Notes: generated by a model from the sequence alone, not told the origin. DNA of 64,000 nt from Macrophomina tecta (GCA_024180945.1 JAKSGN010000037.1:501501-565500), one strand, 5' to 3'. Shown: positions 32,275 through 46,217, counted from the stretch's first letter. Numbers and translations: made by a program.

Positions 32275-33915
32275 GATGGCAGAGTGGTGGCATCCGAGGG
32301 TCTGGGGGGAGGAAGAGGATGAGCGGCGACGTCACCAGAGGCAGAGCGAGCAACGGCGGCCGCTTTTCGTCGCTGCTGCCGAAACTGCCGACCAGCAAAT
32401 CGCCATCAACACCAACCGCCACCGTCTCCTCCGCGCCCATGTCCTCACAACCCCACGCTCTCCCGCCTCGCCGTATGCGCGACACTGCACCTGCAGCCCT
32501 CGTCACAGCCTGTCCCTCCCGGCCGGCCTCATCCCCTCCCCCTCCTCTTATTCCCGCCAACCCGGGCCCCGCAAGCCCGGGGCTGGCTGCTGCAAACGTC
32601 GCCCTGAAGCACGAATCCCATGCAACACCGTCGAAAGGGCGGCGCCACCCCCCTCCAACCTCGAACGTCTGGCGAGAAAGGGCGACATGCGGCCGGTGAG
32701 CACTAATGCACCGCGCCGCCCTTTGTGCGACCACCGCTTATCTCTCTCTCCATCACTCCCCGCCATGGCTCCGCGCAATTGTGGGAAAACACGCCCGGCG
32801 AGTGGCTGACGCATCGCTGCCGAGTCCGCCAGTCCCGTCAGTCGAGACCTCTGTTCAGCGGTTCTCGGGACGTGCCCCTTGCTGCATGCGTGGCTCTATC
32901 CCCCGGCCGCGCAGCCGTCGTCGTTTGCTGGGTCTGGGGCTGGGTCTGGGTCCCGCCTTCGCTTCCCTCATGCGCCCGCCCCTGAACGGGAACCATAGCC
33001 GAATTCCACCGGCTCGAACCCGTGTTGGCGGCATGGACTCGTCAATACGGAACCGAGCGCGGCGTCGACGATGCACCGTCATAAACAGCACAAAGCGTCA
33101 GCGCGTACGGGACGTCCCGGCGCACGTGTCCCGAATCGCCCATGGACTCGTCCGCTCGAGCGGCGCCACTTCTTCAACCTCAACCATTAGGCACTCTCCT
33201 CTAGTTACAGCCCAGGCTTTGGGCGCTTTTTGAAGTGCAGTCAGATCCAACACCAGGATGGTCACTTCGTGAGGACAACGACCACTCTAGGTACAAAAGA
33301 ACTCACCACCACAGCCCATCATTTTCTCGGGTTTGTTTTCATTGTTCTCGTTCTTCCCTCTTGATGACAGCAAACTATCTGAACACACTAGTTACTTCCT
33401 CCATCCTGCCCACTCCTTTGCACTCTCCTCTCCCTACATGTCCTACATATCATCATCTACTACTTCTGCTACTACTCATTTGAGATTTTTGAGGGAAAAA
33501 AAAAAGTTTGGGAAGAAGAAGAAAGGAAAAAACTTTCCCGTGCCACGACAAACACAAAGCTGTCTACGCCCATCAAATGCATATCCGACCGTGTAACCCG
33601 TGAAACTTCATCTTCTCCTAAAAGAACAAAAAGGTAACCCACAGCAAACGAAGAGGAGGGAGTACCGCTGCCGGAGAAGGAAGAATAGAGAAAAGAGAAA
33701 GAAAAGAGAAGGGGAAAAAAAAGGGTGAAAAAGAAACAAAACAAATTGAAGAAGTAAAAGAACTCTCGACTAATTGCAATCGCTCAAGATAATCCTGCTG
33801 CTTGCCTGCTGAACATGTGTGATTTCTTGCTTGCTTTGCCCGCTCCCCCTTTTTCATGTCCCTTGCTCCAAGGAGACTCTGATCTCCACCACCATGAGAA
33901 GGAACAATCTCTCAA
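32275..33915. other. Intergenic, small membrane gene promoter to THO2 3' end
   Basis: 1.64 kb. Bases 32300-33200 are GC-rich and give long open frames in several registers without family motifs. 33470-33800 is purine-rich on the plus strand and probably the THO2 3' untranslated region. I see no gene. Confidence 0.4.
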
Positions 33916-36900
33916 TCAACCCCTATCCTCCCTCTCCCTCGCCCTCCTCGGCCTCTTACTACCACTGGAACCGCCACCACCACCCTCGACCAACCCGCCA
34001 TGCGCACCAGAACCACCAGAACCACCACCAATACCACCATCCGCATCCAGCCCGCCCCTATTCCTTTTCCTCTCACTCCTCCCACTCGACTCCCTCGGTT
34101 CCCTCTCGCCACGACTCTCCCGGCCGCCGCCGCCGCTGCCTCCCGACTCGCGATGCGACGAAGAATGATGATGATGCGACGAGGACGAAGGTTCCCTCGG
34201 TTCGCCACCGCGGCCAGAAGATCTGCCACCACCACCACCATTCGGCACACTGCCATAAGGCCCAGACAGCATGCCGCCATCGTCGCCACCACCACCACTG
34301 CCCCAATTCTCTCCTCCTCTCGGCCCACCACCACGCCTCTCGCGATGGCTGCCACCCTCACGCTCATCATTGTTCCCACCACCACCGCTCCTCCCACTCC
34401 TCCTACTCTCCCTCGACGAAGATGAAGGCAGCCCTCCGGAAGCTGGCGGAGGAAGTGGCGGTGGAGGCAAACCATCACTGCCACCACCGCCACGCTTATC
34501 TCTCCCGCTGCTCCCACCATCCCTCGGGCTATTTGACCTGTGACGACCAGACCGCCGCTCGCCTCTATCGCGCCGGCTGCGATGATCACGCTCATCCGGC
34601 CCCACGTCTCCAGAACCACCAACGCCAGAAGGACCACGTGAGAGGAGATCTGGTCGACCATCACCGCCACCGCGAGGAGGACCATCAAGGTGCGACGGGA
34701 TGGGCATGGAGGGTTGCGAGTGTGCTGGAGAGTTGGTGCCGCCGCCACCACCGGGTCTGCCGCCGGCGCGGCCGCGGATGGAGGCGCCGCGGTCGGCGCT
34801 GGAAGAAGAGGTAGCGCCGTTACCGGTATGGTCGTTGCGGTAGCCGGTGGACGAGGAAGAGGCGGACGAGGCGCCGGCGCCGGCGCTGTTGCTATTGCTC
34901 TGCTGCAGCATGTTGTTGATGCCGGCGAAGCGCTTGTCCTCCTGGCGGCGGTCCGATGACGAGGCCGGGCCCGTGGGCGGGTTGCGGCCGGTACTGGTCG
35001 TTGGCGACGCGAGTGCGCCGCCGCCGCCGCCGCCGCTATTGGACTGCCTGTGCGATCCACGAGGCCCCGATGGAGGGAATGAGCCTGATGGAGCCGGCAT
35101 GTCGCCGTGTGCGCCTGGTATCCGCCGCAGGCGATCGGGATGGATGCCTGATGTGTCGGCACCGTGCTCGTTTGACGGGGTCGGAGGACGCTGGTCGTAC
35201 GAGTCCCGAAGATCTCTCCTGTCAGCATTGGGTCCAGATGGGGGACCACGTTCGCTGATGGGAGACTGGGGAACCGAGCCCGGTTGATTCCTGCCACGAC
35301 CGACACCGCCTCTACCGCGAGGACCTGAAGGCGGTGGTGGATCTGGAGCATTGAGACGACCGTAGCTGGGATCAGACGAACGTGAGGGTATGAATTCCTG
35401 ATTCAAACGGCCGTGATTGGGATCCGCGGGGGGTGGGCGTGGTGCTGATGGCTCAAAGAGCTCACGACCTCCCCGGCTAGGTGGGCCCGGGTAATCGCCT
35501 CTGCCGGGACGGTCACTGCGAGGTCCAGTAGGTGGGATTGAGTTCGGATCGTCACGGCGATCGCGGCCAGATTGGTAGCTCGGGGGCAGGCGATCTTGAC
35601 TTGGAGGACCACGCTCGTCACGGTAGTCGTCGCGAGGCGGAAATGCAGGACGCTCATCCCCACGTCGGGGAGAGTGAGGCCTCGAGCCTCTGTCACGGCG
35701 GCTGTGGCTGTCTGACCTGAAGCTCTCAGGGCGACGTGGTCCCGTCTCTGCGTCAATCAAGGCCGCACGCTCTGGATTAATGCCGGTTCGATCACTAGAC
35801 GCAGAGGGCCTGTCAGGTAGTTGACCCGGGCCGACACGCTCATTGAAACGGCCGGTGCGATCAGGGTGTTGATAAGGACCGGCAGAAGGTGGCGGCATCG
35901 AGCCAGACTGCCAGCTGCGTCCATCTCCAGGCTGGCTTTGCTGATCAAAGGAAGGACGGCCACGCGGACCATCACTCGGCGGATCGAACGGACGAGCGCG
36001 CGGAGGTGGTTCATTCCATTGTGGAGGAGCCCTACCACCCTGACGACCATCTCTCGGTAAAGGTCTTCCTCTTTCATCCTCCCATGCTTCCCTAGGCCCC
36101 TGCCACTGAGGCTCGCGTCGGTCGCGATCCATGTGTGCGGCACCTGGACTCCTGCTGCGAGGCCGACGGCTTGAGGAGCCATCTCTGGTGCGATCGGGGA
36201 AATCCCTTGGCACATCGCCAGGACGTTCAAGACGGCCGTAGTCATGGTTGGGCGGGCCACGTCCATCATGTCTCGGGGGACGTTCTCCTTGCCTGTCACC
36301 CATTCTGTTCCGAGGAGGCTGGGGATCTGGCCTATTTGGAAGTGCATGAGGCTGGCGTCCCCCACCAGGTAGCTGGTTCCTGTTTCCATCTTGGCGAGAA
36401 GGCGGCCCCTGGCCAGGGTGTGGCGCTGGGGTTGAGGGTTTGGAGTCCGCATAAGGTCCTCTGTTTTGTAAATGTCCTGTCGGTCCAGGAGTGCTGGCCT
36501 TCGAGTCCGTCGCACCATCATCGTATCTCCTGGACTGCGAAATGCTGTCCTTCTCTCCCCCTGCCACGAAATCCGTCATCTTATCTGCTCTCTCTTTGTT
36601 GTCATCAATCTCACCATCTTCCTCGTCTCGTTCTCCCCTAGTGCCATTGGTTGTAACTCCATTACTGTATCGGAGTCGTTAGAAGTGCGCATAACGAAGG
36701 GGGATCCAGGCAAATACTCACGACTGGGGAGAAGGCTTGAATTCGGGAGCGGAGGCGTTGAGCTTGGCCTGACCAGGCTGTGGCGTGCTAGCACCTTCCG
36801 TAGTAGCCCGACTGCCCGGTTTTTGTGCCGAGTTGGGGTCGGCCTGTTTGAACTGCTTAGTATCGACGTAACTGCTCAACGACGGATCGAAAGTGGGACC

Positions 36901-39900
36901 AACCAATTTGAACGCTTGGGGAAGCATCCACTGCGCCTCCATCTTCTTAAGAGGACCAATGAGGGATGTTGCCTTGAGCTTCACATCACTTCTTTCATCT
37001 TCCCTCGACAACTTCAATGTAGCCTCCATCATCTGCTTGCCCATGAAGTTGATTATGGGGAAGTTCTCAGAAATAGCGTTGAGGATGACGATGGCATTGA
37101 CAATGTGCATGTACTCTCCGCCGGTGAGACAGGCTTTGAGAGCATTGTTGAGGCTGACATGCCATTTGTAGAGTAGACGCCGGTAATCCTCGTAGGTGAG
37201 GAAGGTTTCAGGTTGCTTGTCCTCGTTAAACTTGCGGGCAAACCCAGGCAAATCTTTTTTCACACCATAAGCAACTTTCTCGTAAGTTGTCGGGTCCGAG
37301 TGCCACCTGCGAAGTTCTTGAAGAAGTTGATTCAGGAAACGTCCCAGATTTTCAGCCTCGCGCGGGGTGCAAATGAATATCAGCGAAGTAAGCTGCTTCT
37401 CCCTCAGAATGCGGTCGATGAGGAACATTGTGCGGAAACCGGGAGTGCCAGCGGAGTGCAGGTAGAACAGCATCCGATAAACGTATTGTGCGTCGAACGG
37501 GGAGAGAAGTAGACGAGGGAGGAAACATTCCTGGATGATGTTGTCGTGAAGAGCAGGGCTCATGGAGAGCTTATGCTTGGCAAACCATTGAGTTTTTTCC
37601 TTTTGGAGCCGCGTGCGGACCATCTGGTACGTTTGTACTTGGACCTTCATTTCAGACCTCAACCGATCCTGCAGATCATTGTACTCCTTCTTCTTCGCGT
37701 CCCTCTTTTTGATGCCTGCTACAGACACGTCCGAACGGTCTGAAATGACCGCAGAGATCTTTCTGTTGATTTCCTTGATCTCGTCATCATACCCTCCAGT
37801 CGGTACATGGACGTCATTAAGTGAGAGCTGCCAGAAAGTCGCATAAAAAGAGAGGCTCATCTTGTCCTCAAAGTCTTCAGGTAAGGCCGTCCTTAACCTT
37901 TCCACAAGATCTTTGATAACAGGATGCAACGGGTCCTCGGTAGTGATAGGTGTCGGAGTAGACCTTGACGGCGTAGGAGCAGTAACGGCTCCTTCCGCCT
38001 TCTCTTCCTTTTCTTCTTTGACGGTGGTCTCTTCTTTCACCTCATCTTGGCTCACTTCGCCCTTCTCCTGGCCTTCTTCCGGCGCTTCAGCCATATCAAC
38101 ATCGCCGTTGGCGGTTGGCTGTTCTTGATCTTCAGCCTTGGTCTGTTCCTTGCTCTTCCCTTGCCCTTCCTTTAGCCTCTTTTCTTCATCTGCGTTCGCC
38201 AGGTCAACCTCGAGCACTGCTTGGGACAGACTTTGCCGACTCGCGGCAAATGCCAAACTCGCATCGATGCCAAATTCTTTCATCAAAGTCACGACGTCTG
38301 GAATAGCAGAATCGAATTCCTTTGTGGAGAGGTTCGCCCTAAGTACTGCGAGATACTGGAAGAACACCTGCGTGAGCTTATCAAGGTTGGCAGCCATAAC
38401 CTTGAGAGGCGCATCGGACGCAGCTTCAGAGTGAGGATACAGTTGACGCTCCTGCGCGATAGCAATGAGGAGCTCTCCTGCAAGGCCCGGTTCGATTAAT
38501 GCCTTTAGAAGACGCTTCGCAGGTCCTCTGAAGCTGGGCTGGTTGCGAAAGTCCTGGATGGTCTCCAGGGTCTGTGCCTGTAGAAGATCGCCACCCGCCA
38601 TGGACAGAAGCTGCTTTTCGTTCCAGCTTGGATTGGCTGGTATGCCAGTCATCTGCGTCATGATCTGCTCCAAAACCTCCAGGTCGGTGGAATTGCCGTT
38701 TTCCAACTGATACGTGACGTACTGCAGGACCGGAGTGGCATTCATGACTGTGTACCGCTTGAAAACGCTACCAGCAAAGAATGCGAGAGATTTCAACCAG
38801 GAGCTGATGAGCATACCGTCGTCTTGTTGGCGACTGCGCCCCTTTCCACCGAGTGAGGTGATGAGGGACCACGTCAGGACGTCGTAGCCGAGGTAGGTGA
38901 AGTACCGACCACACTCGACAATGACGTGAACGAGATTGTCGTAAGACTCAATCTGATTGAGAGCGACCTTGAAAACGATACCGGGAGACGAGTAGGCGAC
39001 CTTTGCCAGTGCTCGGGCCATCTGCTTTGTATTGGTCTTGCTTATACGCTTCAGAACATCCTTTGTCTCGGCAGTCGACTGATCAAAGGCGGACTTGACG
39101 TCCGGTAACCTGGAAGTCTGGCCAGTGTACCATTCTGCGTAAATCGCATACCGGGTCGCTGTGGGAAAAAGCTTCAGGAGATCGAAAACCTCGTTGACGA
39201 CGCCAGGATTGGCCTTTGTCATGCTGAGAGCTGGCACAAGGAGCCTCTTGCATAGATCGATCCAGCGAGCGAAGTTATCGTCCGAACCATCCTTTGCCAA
39301 GCTCCATTTGCCGATCCGCGCCAGCTTAGTTAGCAGAGCAGGGTCCTGACCAATCTTGACTCCAGAGAAGTTGAGGAAAGAACTGCAAAGAAGGAAGACG
39401 TCATCGACAGTCTGACAGACCGGAACGTTATTCGACCAATCTTCCCAGTAGAATCGGTAATCAACAATCTGAGAGTCGTTATGCGAGCCCTGCCTCTCCA
39501 CAGAGGCCCAGCGCAGAGTTCTCCGTTGGGGAGGCTCAGTTGACTTCAGTTCACCCTTCTCTGCGCCACCCTTCTCCACTTCCGGCTTCTTGACATTTCT
39601 GACTTGGTCGCGATCCTGCAACGGCCGCAACGCGTTGTACACCTTGTTGATGCTGTGGTGCAAGAGGCGGTGGATGTATTCAGGCAAATCCGGGTGAACG
39701 TCCGGCAACCATGGGAATTTCCCAAGGATATAAAGCGATTCCGGAATCGCGCCAATGCAAAGCAAGCTCTTAAGAAGAGCAATCTTCTGGTCCGTAGGCT
39801 CACCAAGTAAGTCATCCTTCCCACCCTCCTCGGGCTTTTCAGGCTTCGGAGTACCAGCCTTATCTTCTGGCTTTGCTGAAGAAGCTCTGCTACTCTCAGT

Positions 39901-41748
39901 TTCACGCAGCCTCGATGCTGCTGTGGGCACTGGTAATGTGTCGTCCGCTAAAGCTCCCGCCATGGCAAGCGCATTGAGCTGGCCGCCGCCTGGCCGATTC
40001 TTCCTCTCGCGTTCCTCTTTCTCCTTCAACAACTTCTCCTTGACTTCATTCATATCTTTATCCAGAGGGTAAAGGTGGGGGTATAGGTCGCGAAGTGATA
40101 TGAAGCCGATCTTGATGAGGAGAGCTGCAAGGTAAACCAAGTTCTCCGGAAACCTGTCCTCGGGATCCCTCGCTGATGATGCGTAGAAGCGGAGCTTGAA
40201 GCCAAGAAGCTGCGCAGCCACTCGGTTTCCAGGCGGCGGCAGAGTTTTCGTCACGGCCATCCACTCTTTGTTGTACTCCGCCTCCGTGATGTCTTCCGGT
40301 TTCGCTCCATCTCTCGCCCCCTTTTCCCTCTCAACCTTTTCAAGCTTCTCCGCAATGGATTCACCAGTTTCTAGAGTAACCTCTCCGTTGGTAATACGGC
40401 GACCACCAAGTTCGAAGAAAGCCTGAAGACCTACTTCCCTTACGCGGTCCCAGAATTTCCTGTCTCTTGCTTCACACAGCTCTAATATTTCCGCAACATC
40501 CTTGTCCGTGTGTTGGTAGCCAGAAGCTCCAGGTTGTGCCCATCTCGGCAAAGACTCGACGCCGAGCGTCTCCCACTCCACACCCTCATAGACCTTCTCC
40601 TCCGGCCACCACGAGCTTGCGCGCATGAATTTGACAAAGAAACGGTAGTGTCTGATCATGAGGTTGGCAAACACATCCAGCGTCACATCCAGCGCGCGTC
40701 CCACATCCAGGTCGAAGGCACCAATCAGAGCTTTCACGCGTTGAAAAGCAGCGGCAGCGGCGGTCCATGTCGGTTCCTCGTTGTTGGAGGTCGTAAAGTA
40801 TTCGGTCATGAGCTTGGCGTATCCCTCGGATTCTTCGCGGAGCAGGTTGTAGTTGGATTGGCGGTAGAGCTGGTTAGTGGCAATGCGCGTTCCCATCCTC
40901 TCGAACGTCTTCCGGACCATTCCAAGCTCCTGCAACTGCGATATATCCAGCTCCTCCTTCATCTGCATGGGCGGGATCCCGGTGGCCACGAGAAGGTCCC
41001 AGAGCCCGCGGGTGACGGGATCCAAGCTGGTGGAGACCGCGACAGTGTCGAGGAACACGGAAGCGTTCTCCGCGGCGGCGTCCCCAGCCTCTGCCAGCAC
41101 TTCCTTGACAAAACGTCCTGCATCGGCCGGGTCTATCCTGTCATCCAGGCCAGCTCTAACCACCTCTTGGAAAATAATGCTCAACGTCAGATCGTCTCCC
41201 TTCTCTTGCGCCTGCACTGCTGCCTCCAATACCGCCTTCCTGCCGGACGTCCTCCACGCTGCCTTCTGCTCATCCGTAATGTACTGGTACACGAACTTGA
41301 TCGGCGGCTTCGCAGGCAGAGGTTGGGGCTGCGGCGGCGGCGGAGGAGCGGGGCGGTCCTGTGGCGTAGCAGGACGCGCAGAGGATGCCTGGGCCGAAGG
41401 GGGGCGAGCCATGGTGTGGGAGGGCGAGGGTGGGTTGTTGGTGGTGGTCATGGCATCCGGCCTGGAGAGCGACGATGACGACGGGCTGGCCCTCGAGCCT
41501 GGAGACTGCGCGTTAGAGCCAGCGGTCGCCGGACTGCCAGTTTCTCGCTCACCGCGGCCGCGCGCGCCTCCACGACTGTCCCTGCGGCCCCCTCGGCCCC
41601 CGCGGCCGCCATTGCCGGCGTACTGATTCTGCTGGGCGAGGTTGAGGTTCTGCGGCCGGTGGGGCGACGGGCGTCCGACGCCGTCGCCGGCGTCCTGAGA
41701 GTTGTAGGGGCCTCGCTCAGACCGCTTGCGCTTGATCGGCGGCGGCAT
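33916..41748 (-). CDS. THO2: THO complex subunit 2
   Basis: Tho2 is the scaffold of THO/TREX, which couples transcription to mRNA packaging and export. Exons on the minus strand are 41748-36722 and 36664-33916, giving 2591 residues. An Arg/Gly- and Pro-rich N-terminus (1-120) is followed by the helical THOC2 N-terminal and middle regions (VDYRFYWEDWSNN, KIGQDPALLTKLARIGKW). An acidic Glu/Lys insert spans about 1190-1262. The Tho2 C-terminal domain (SLSFYATFWQLSLNDVHVPT, FLPRLLLSPFDAQYVYRML) ends near 1610. The intron falls just before the acidic DEEDGEIDDN motif. The last about 890 residues are disordered and rich in Arg, Gly, Ser and Pro with RS and RGG patches, longer than the yeast tail and probably RNA-binding. 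The start is the ATG encoding PPPIKRKRSERG. Confidence 0.95.
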
Positions 41749-42467
41749 TGTCGAGGCGGGCGACGGGGAAAGCTAGCCTTGCGGCGGGCTGATGGTGGGT
41801 GTTGTTAGAGTGCGCATTCAAGGCGTATTTGGTGGGTGAGGTCGGTCGAGTTCGCGAACAAACTGGAGCTGTGATAGCGTCGGCTGCGGCGGCGGGACCC
41901 TCGGGCACAGCAGAATTAGAGGGGGAAATGGTGTCGGAAAGAAAGAAAGAAAGAAGGGTCGTAGCCGCGAGGGTCGGCGGGGCTGGTGTGTGGAGGATGC
42001 TGAAGGCGTCGCGCTGGTGAAAGGCGCGCGACGTTGCTGCCAAGACCACGCGAGCCAGGGTACAGCAGAACCACCACACATTGTCGTCACCAATCCACCA
42101 GTCCGCATCCGCACGCTCTTCTCCTACGTTTCTACACTACTTCTCCCAAGCTTCAGCCCAAGTGCAACGGGCTCTCCACAACAACGCACAGTTGAACACT
42201 GCTTTAGCCTCCAATCGTCCTATCGTGCAGAAGAAAAATCCCGGCTAGAGAAAATTTTGCGGGGCAAACGATGCATGTTGAGCGCTTGCACGGTCACGGA
42301 GCAAACAAATGATGTAGATAGTTCTCAAGGGCTGTATTGAGGAGCAACAACAGTGCTCAACTCGCTGCGCTATTGTGAAATTCAGAAACCTCAGAAAGCT
42401 AATCTAGACCCCAATTCAAAGGAGCGGCCGGGCCGGTTCAAAATCAAAAACGTGTCTCGCCGATTGC
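41749..42467. promoter_or_regulatory. THO2 promoter and HEM1 3' flank
   Basis: 719 bases lie between the THO2 start and the HEM1 stop, both genes on the minus strand. The part next to THO2 is CT-rich when read on the minus strand. I see no gene. Confidence 0.4.
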
Positions 42468-44423
42468 TTAAGCAGTAGCGGCAACAGCGCCGGCCGTCTC
42501 CTTCCTCTCGCGCTCGAGAATAGCCTCCAGGACGCCCGCAGCCCCCTGGCCAGCCTTCATCTCGTTGACGACGCCGTCAATGCCAAGCTGGCCATCAGTC
42601 CAGAGGGGAGTCTCGGGAGCCTTGCCAGCCTCGCCGACGCCGATAAAGCCACCCTCAGCAGCCCACTCGCTGGTGCGCTTGATGCCAAGCTGCGTCCAAA
42701 CGCTGTCAAAAGCCTTGACGAGGTGGTCGCGGTACTCGCGGGTGTGGCCAGGGGTGGGAGTGACACGCAGGCGCTCCTGGCCGACGGGGACAGTCGGGTA
42801 GTTGATTGCCTGAACGTAAATATCCCAGTCCTCCAAAAGCATGTCGCTGGCCTTCTTGGCAATCTCGGCGTTGCCGACAAGGACCGGAACGATGTGGCTA
42901 GGGTTGGGAATAACGGGAATGTCCTTCTCGGACAGCGCATCCTTAGTGGCACGCGTGTGCAGCTGCTGAAGGCGGCGATCACCCTGATAGTTCATCTGGT
43001 ACTCGATCGCAGTCTGCGCGCCAGCCATAGTCGCAGGAGGGAGCGACGTGGTGAAGATAAAACCAGGAGCCAGGGAACGAATAGTGTCGACAAGCTTGGA
43101 AGATCCGGCAATGTAGCCACCGACACATCCATAAGCCTTACCGAGGGTGCCAGTGATGATATCGATGCGGTCCATGATGGTTCCCTGCGGCTTACCCTGG
43201 AGGTGAGCTTCGTAGTCCAAGTGCTCAGCGACACCAGCACCATGTGGGCCGTACATGCCAACAGCATGAACCTCATCCAAGAAAGTAATGGCGCCATACT
43301 TGTCAGCAAGATCACAGATCTCCTCAATGGGCCCGACGGATCCGCACATGCTGTACACGCTCTCGAAAGCAATGATCTTAGGGACATTCGGCGGAAGCGA
43401 AGCGAGCTTGGCTTCCAGGTCTGCCATGTCGTTGTGCTTGAACACCATCTTCTTCGCACCAGAGTGACGGATACCCTGGATCATCGAGGCATGGTTCAGG
43501 CTGTCCGAAAGGATGACGCAGTCGGGGAGCTTGCTTCCGAGAGTTGCCAGCGTGGCGTCGTTCGCAACGTAGCAGGACGAGAACACCAAAGCAGCCTCCT
43601 TCGCGTGAAGCTTTGCAATCGTGCCCTCCAATTCAACAGCATGCTTGTTGTGGCCGGAAATATTCCTCGTACCGCCAGCGCCAGCACCGTACTTGTCCAG
43701 TGTCTCGTGCATCCTCTTCAAAACATGCGGGTTGCGGCCCATCCCAAGATAATCGTTGGAGCACCAAACAGTGACCTGATCTTGCTCAGTGGCCATGTGC
43801 GCGCGAGGGAAGTCCTTCGCAAGACGGTTGATGTTGTTGAAGTAGCGGTACGACTTGTCCTTGTGCTTCTTGTCCAGCTCATTTTGATAGAAACTCTCGT
43901 AGTCAAACTTGGCAGCCTGGGGCTTAGGCGGCTTGCCGGCGAGCTGCTGAGGCGCAATGGCGCTCGCGGCGTCCTTCACGGGGTGGACTCCCTGCGGGAA
44001 GGGAACTATGCGCATGTCAGAATGTTAACGTCATCGGGCGCCGATCGCAGGTGCGGCGAGTTCAGCGACGGCTTGATCGAAAGGCTTACCACGCTCGCGG
44101 CGCACAGTGCCGACATCGACAGCCTGGGCCTCCTTGGAGGAGGAAGTGTGGAGCCTGGCCCTGTGGCCAACCTTCGCATGGTAGGCACGGGCGCCGCCAA
44201 AAGCGCCGGCAAGGACGGTGTTGGCGGTGCGCGCGCTCTGGACGGCAAGCGCCTTGCCCATGACGGGGCAGCGGCGAGCAATGAGCTGCAGATTGGACAT
44301 GCTACCGCCGCCGGTCGAAGCGCTGTGGGCAGCAGTCGAAGTGGAGAGGGACCTCAGGGTTGCAGGCGAGGTCTTGTGCAGGAAGGGACACATGGCCCTT
44401 GACTGGTGAAGGAGCGCCTCCAT
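42468..44423 (-). CDS. HEM1: 5-aminolevulinate synthase, mitochondrial
   Basis: This PLP enzyme condenses glycine and succinyl-CoA to 5-aminolevulinate in the mitochondrial matrix, the first and limiting step of haem synthesis. Exons on the minus strand are 44423-44090 and 44005-42468, giving 623 residues. The first about 100 residues are a Ser/Arg/Ala-rich mitochondrial leader with two Cys-Pro haem regulatory motifs (CPF at 12-14, CPV at 52-54). The catalytic core contains [39 protein letters not shown] and the PLP lysine in GTLGKAYG (about Lys398). The end is family-like, with an Ala-rich tail. The intron joins VRRERV to PFPQGVHP in phase 1. A CCAAT box lies upstream. Confidence 0.97.
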
Positions 44424-46217
44424 CGTGGGTGAGAGGACGTTCGGAAGCGGTGCGCGATCGGGCAGAAGCGGATTGGGGGGCGGGAGGGTCGTGGCCGGCG
44501 GAGGTGGGAGGGAGAAGTGGTGTTGTGGATTGAAACGGGAGGGCGGAGGCAGCGGGCGACTTTTGAGAGACGACGGCGCTGGGATGCGAGCGAGCGATGC
44601 GGAGCCGAAGTTGTCAGCAAGCCCTTCGAGCGAGCGCTGATTGGCTGGCTCTCCGTCACTACCAAGGGCCAGACAAGACGACGCCTCGGAGACAGCTCGC
44701 GGATCCTCGCCCTCGGCACCTGCACCGTCTGAGATGCTGGCGCGGCCATCAGCTCAGCCTGGCCCCTGCGGCCTGACTGCTGCCGCGCTCCCCTCTCTCC
44801 GGCTCCTCCACGCGCAAAGTCTGCAGAAGTCGGCGACTTCGGGGTTGCCAAAACGAGCGTCTTTGTCGTCGCGGGATGGAAACAATGCCGAACATGCCGC
44901 TCTCCCACGGTGCCGGAGCCTCCGCCCGGGATTTGGGCGCAGGGACGCACGCCGCCGCGGGGCCTCGCGCCTGGCCGACCGGTGATAAGAGGCTGCGCAC
45001 TTCTGCGTCGCACAACAAGTGCGAGGGCTGCATGCCAAATAGACTCAGCCCGCCTCCTCAGTCGGCCAGCTGCACACCGCGGTGGCCAGCCCGACCGCCA
45101 CCGTGAAGGCGCTGGGAATCCGGGGTAGAAGCGAGGTGTGGCCTCTTTCGGCTACCACGCCATCCGGGCGCTAGCACTTCGTGTTGCTGGGCCTGATTGC
45201 CAAAGCTAGATGCATCTCGGCTGTTCAGCGGCAACACGTTCCGAAATACCCCTCTTAAGGCCTGCCAATCATGTCCCCTGCATTAACTGCGCACTGTCAG
45301 TTCATCCACCTCTCTTGCCAGGCGCAGTCAGCATCGCTTGCGCCAATCCGCGGTGTGCAGGCTTGCTGCAGGGTATTCAATCTCGCAGCAAACGTGGCTG
45401 TATTGGACCCATAAGGGCCGCCGCCTTTCGCTATGCCCTGACCCCTAGTTTGCCGACTTTTCCTGTCTGATTCGTCTTTTTTTTTTTTTTTCAAGAGGAA
45501 AAAAGGAATACATGCATGTGCTCATTGCCATTGGTATCTATCGCGCCTCGCCCAACCCCACATGCTTCAAGATGCCAGCATGACGTAAGATTGGACTCGT
45601 CCCGTCGGGAAGCGCTGGTAACGAATCGTTTCGTGATTTTGCCAGATAGTGAGTGACTGTCCGTCAGCTTAAAAGTGTCAGATAAGACAGATACGCCGAA
45701 ACGCGTGTGTATGTGAATATATTCGCGGTGCAGCAAGAGAGACGCCGTTCGTAATCTTCAGCGGCAGCCAGACTACGCAAGTAACTGCTGCTAATGTATC
45801 AGTCACATCTGCACCAAAACATTACCTGCATATCGTTCAATTTCCTACACCGGAAATGCCCTACCGCTGTTGAATGCGTTCGTGGCCGTAAGAAATCTCG
45901 AGCCAGTATCAGAGCTATATATGGGGTATTGAAGCCACTGCGCCTCCCAGCAAAATCCCATCAGCCGTGTTTCTCTCATATCAGTGCCTTAGTCGGAGTG
46001 GACACACTTTGGGACGCCATGAGATGCCGCTGTAAGTTCTGAACCCTCCCTTGCCATATTCCCACCGTCACGCTTCAGTGAGTGGATTGAAGAACACAGA
46101 AATCCGGTGATTCCGCAATAATCACTTTCCCGCTGTAATTGACCATACTCCAGTAATCCACCCTTTTTCTCGTCCTCCATGCCATCGAAATGGCAAGCTC
46201 AGTCGCTATCTGATAAG
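44424..46217. other. Intergenic, HEM1 promoter and SNF2 3' flank
   Basis: 1.8 kb with no supported gene. Bases 44430-45120 are GC-rich promoter-like sequence; the right half is AT-richer 3' flank of the SNF2 gene. A run of T lies near 45478-45491. Confidence 0.45.
44640..44644 (-). promoter_or_regulatory. CCAAT box upstream of HEM1
   Basis: Read on the minus strand, an AGCCAATC context lies about 217 bases before the HEM1 start. In Aspergillus the CCAAT-binding complex with HapX controls haem and iron genes; applying that here is inference. Confidence 0.45.

Noticed and set aside
42723..44402. 559-codon open frame on the plus strand
   Set aside because: It is the antisense of HEM1, a common effect of codon bias in GC-rich genes. 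It has no recognisable domain.
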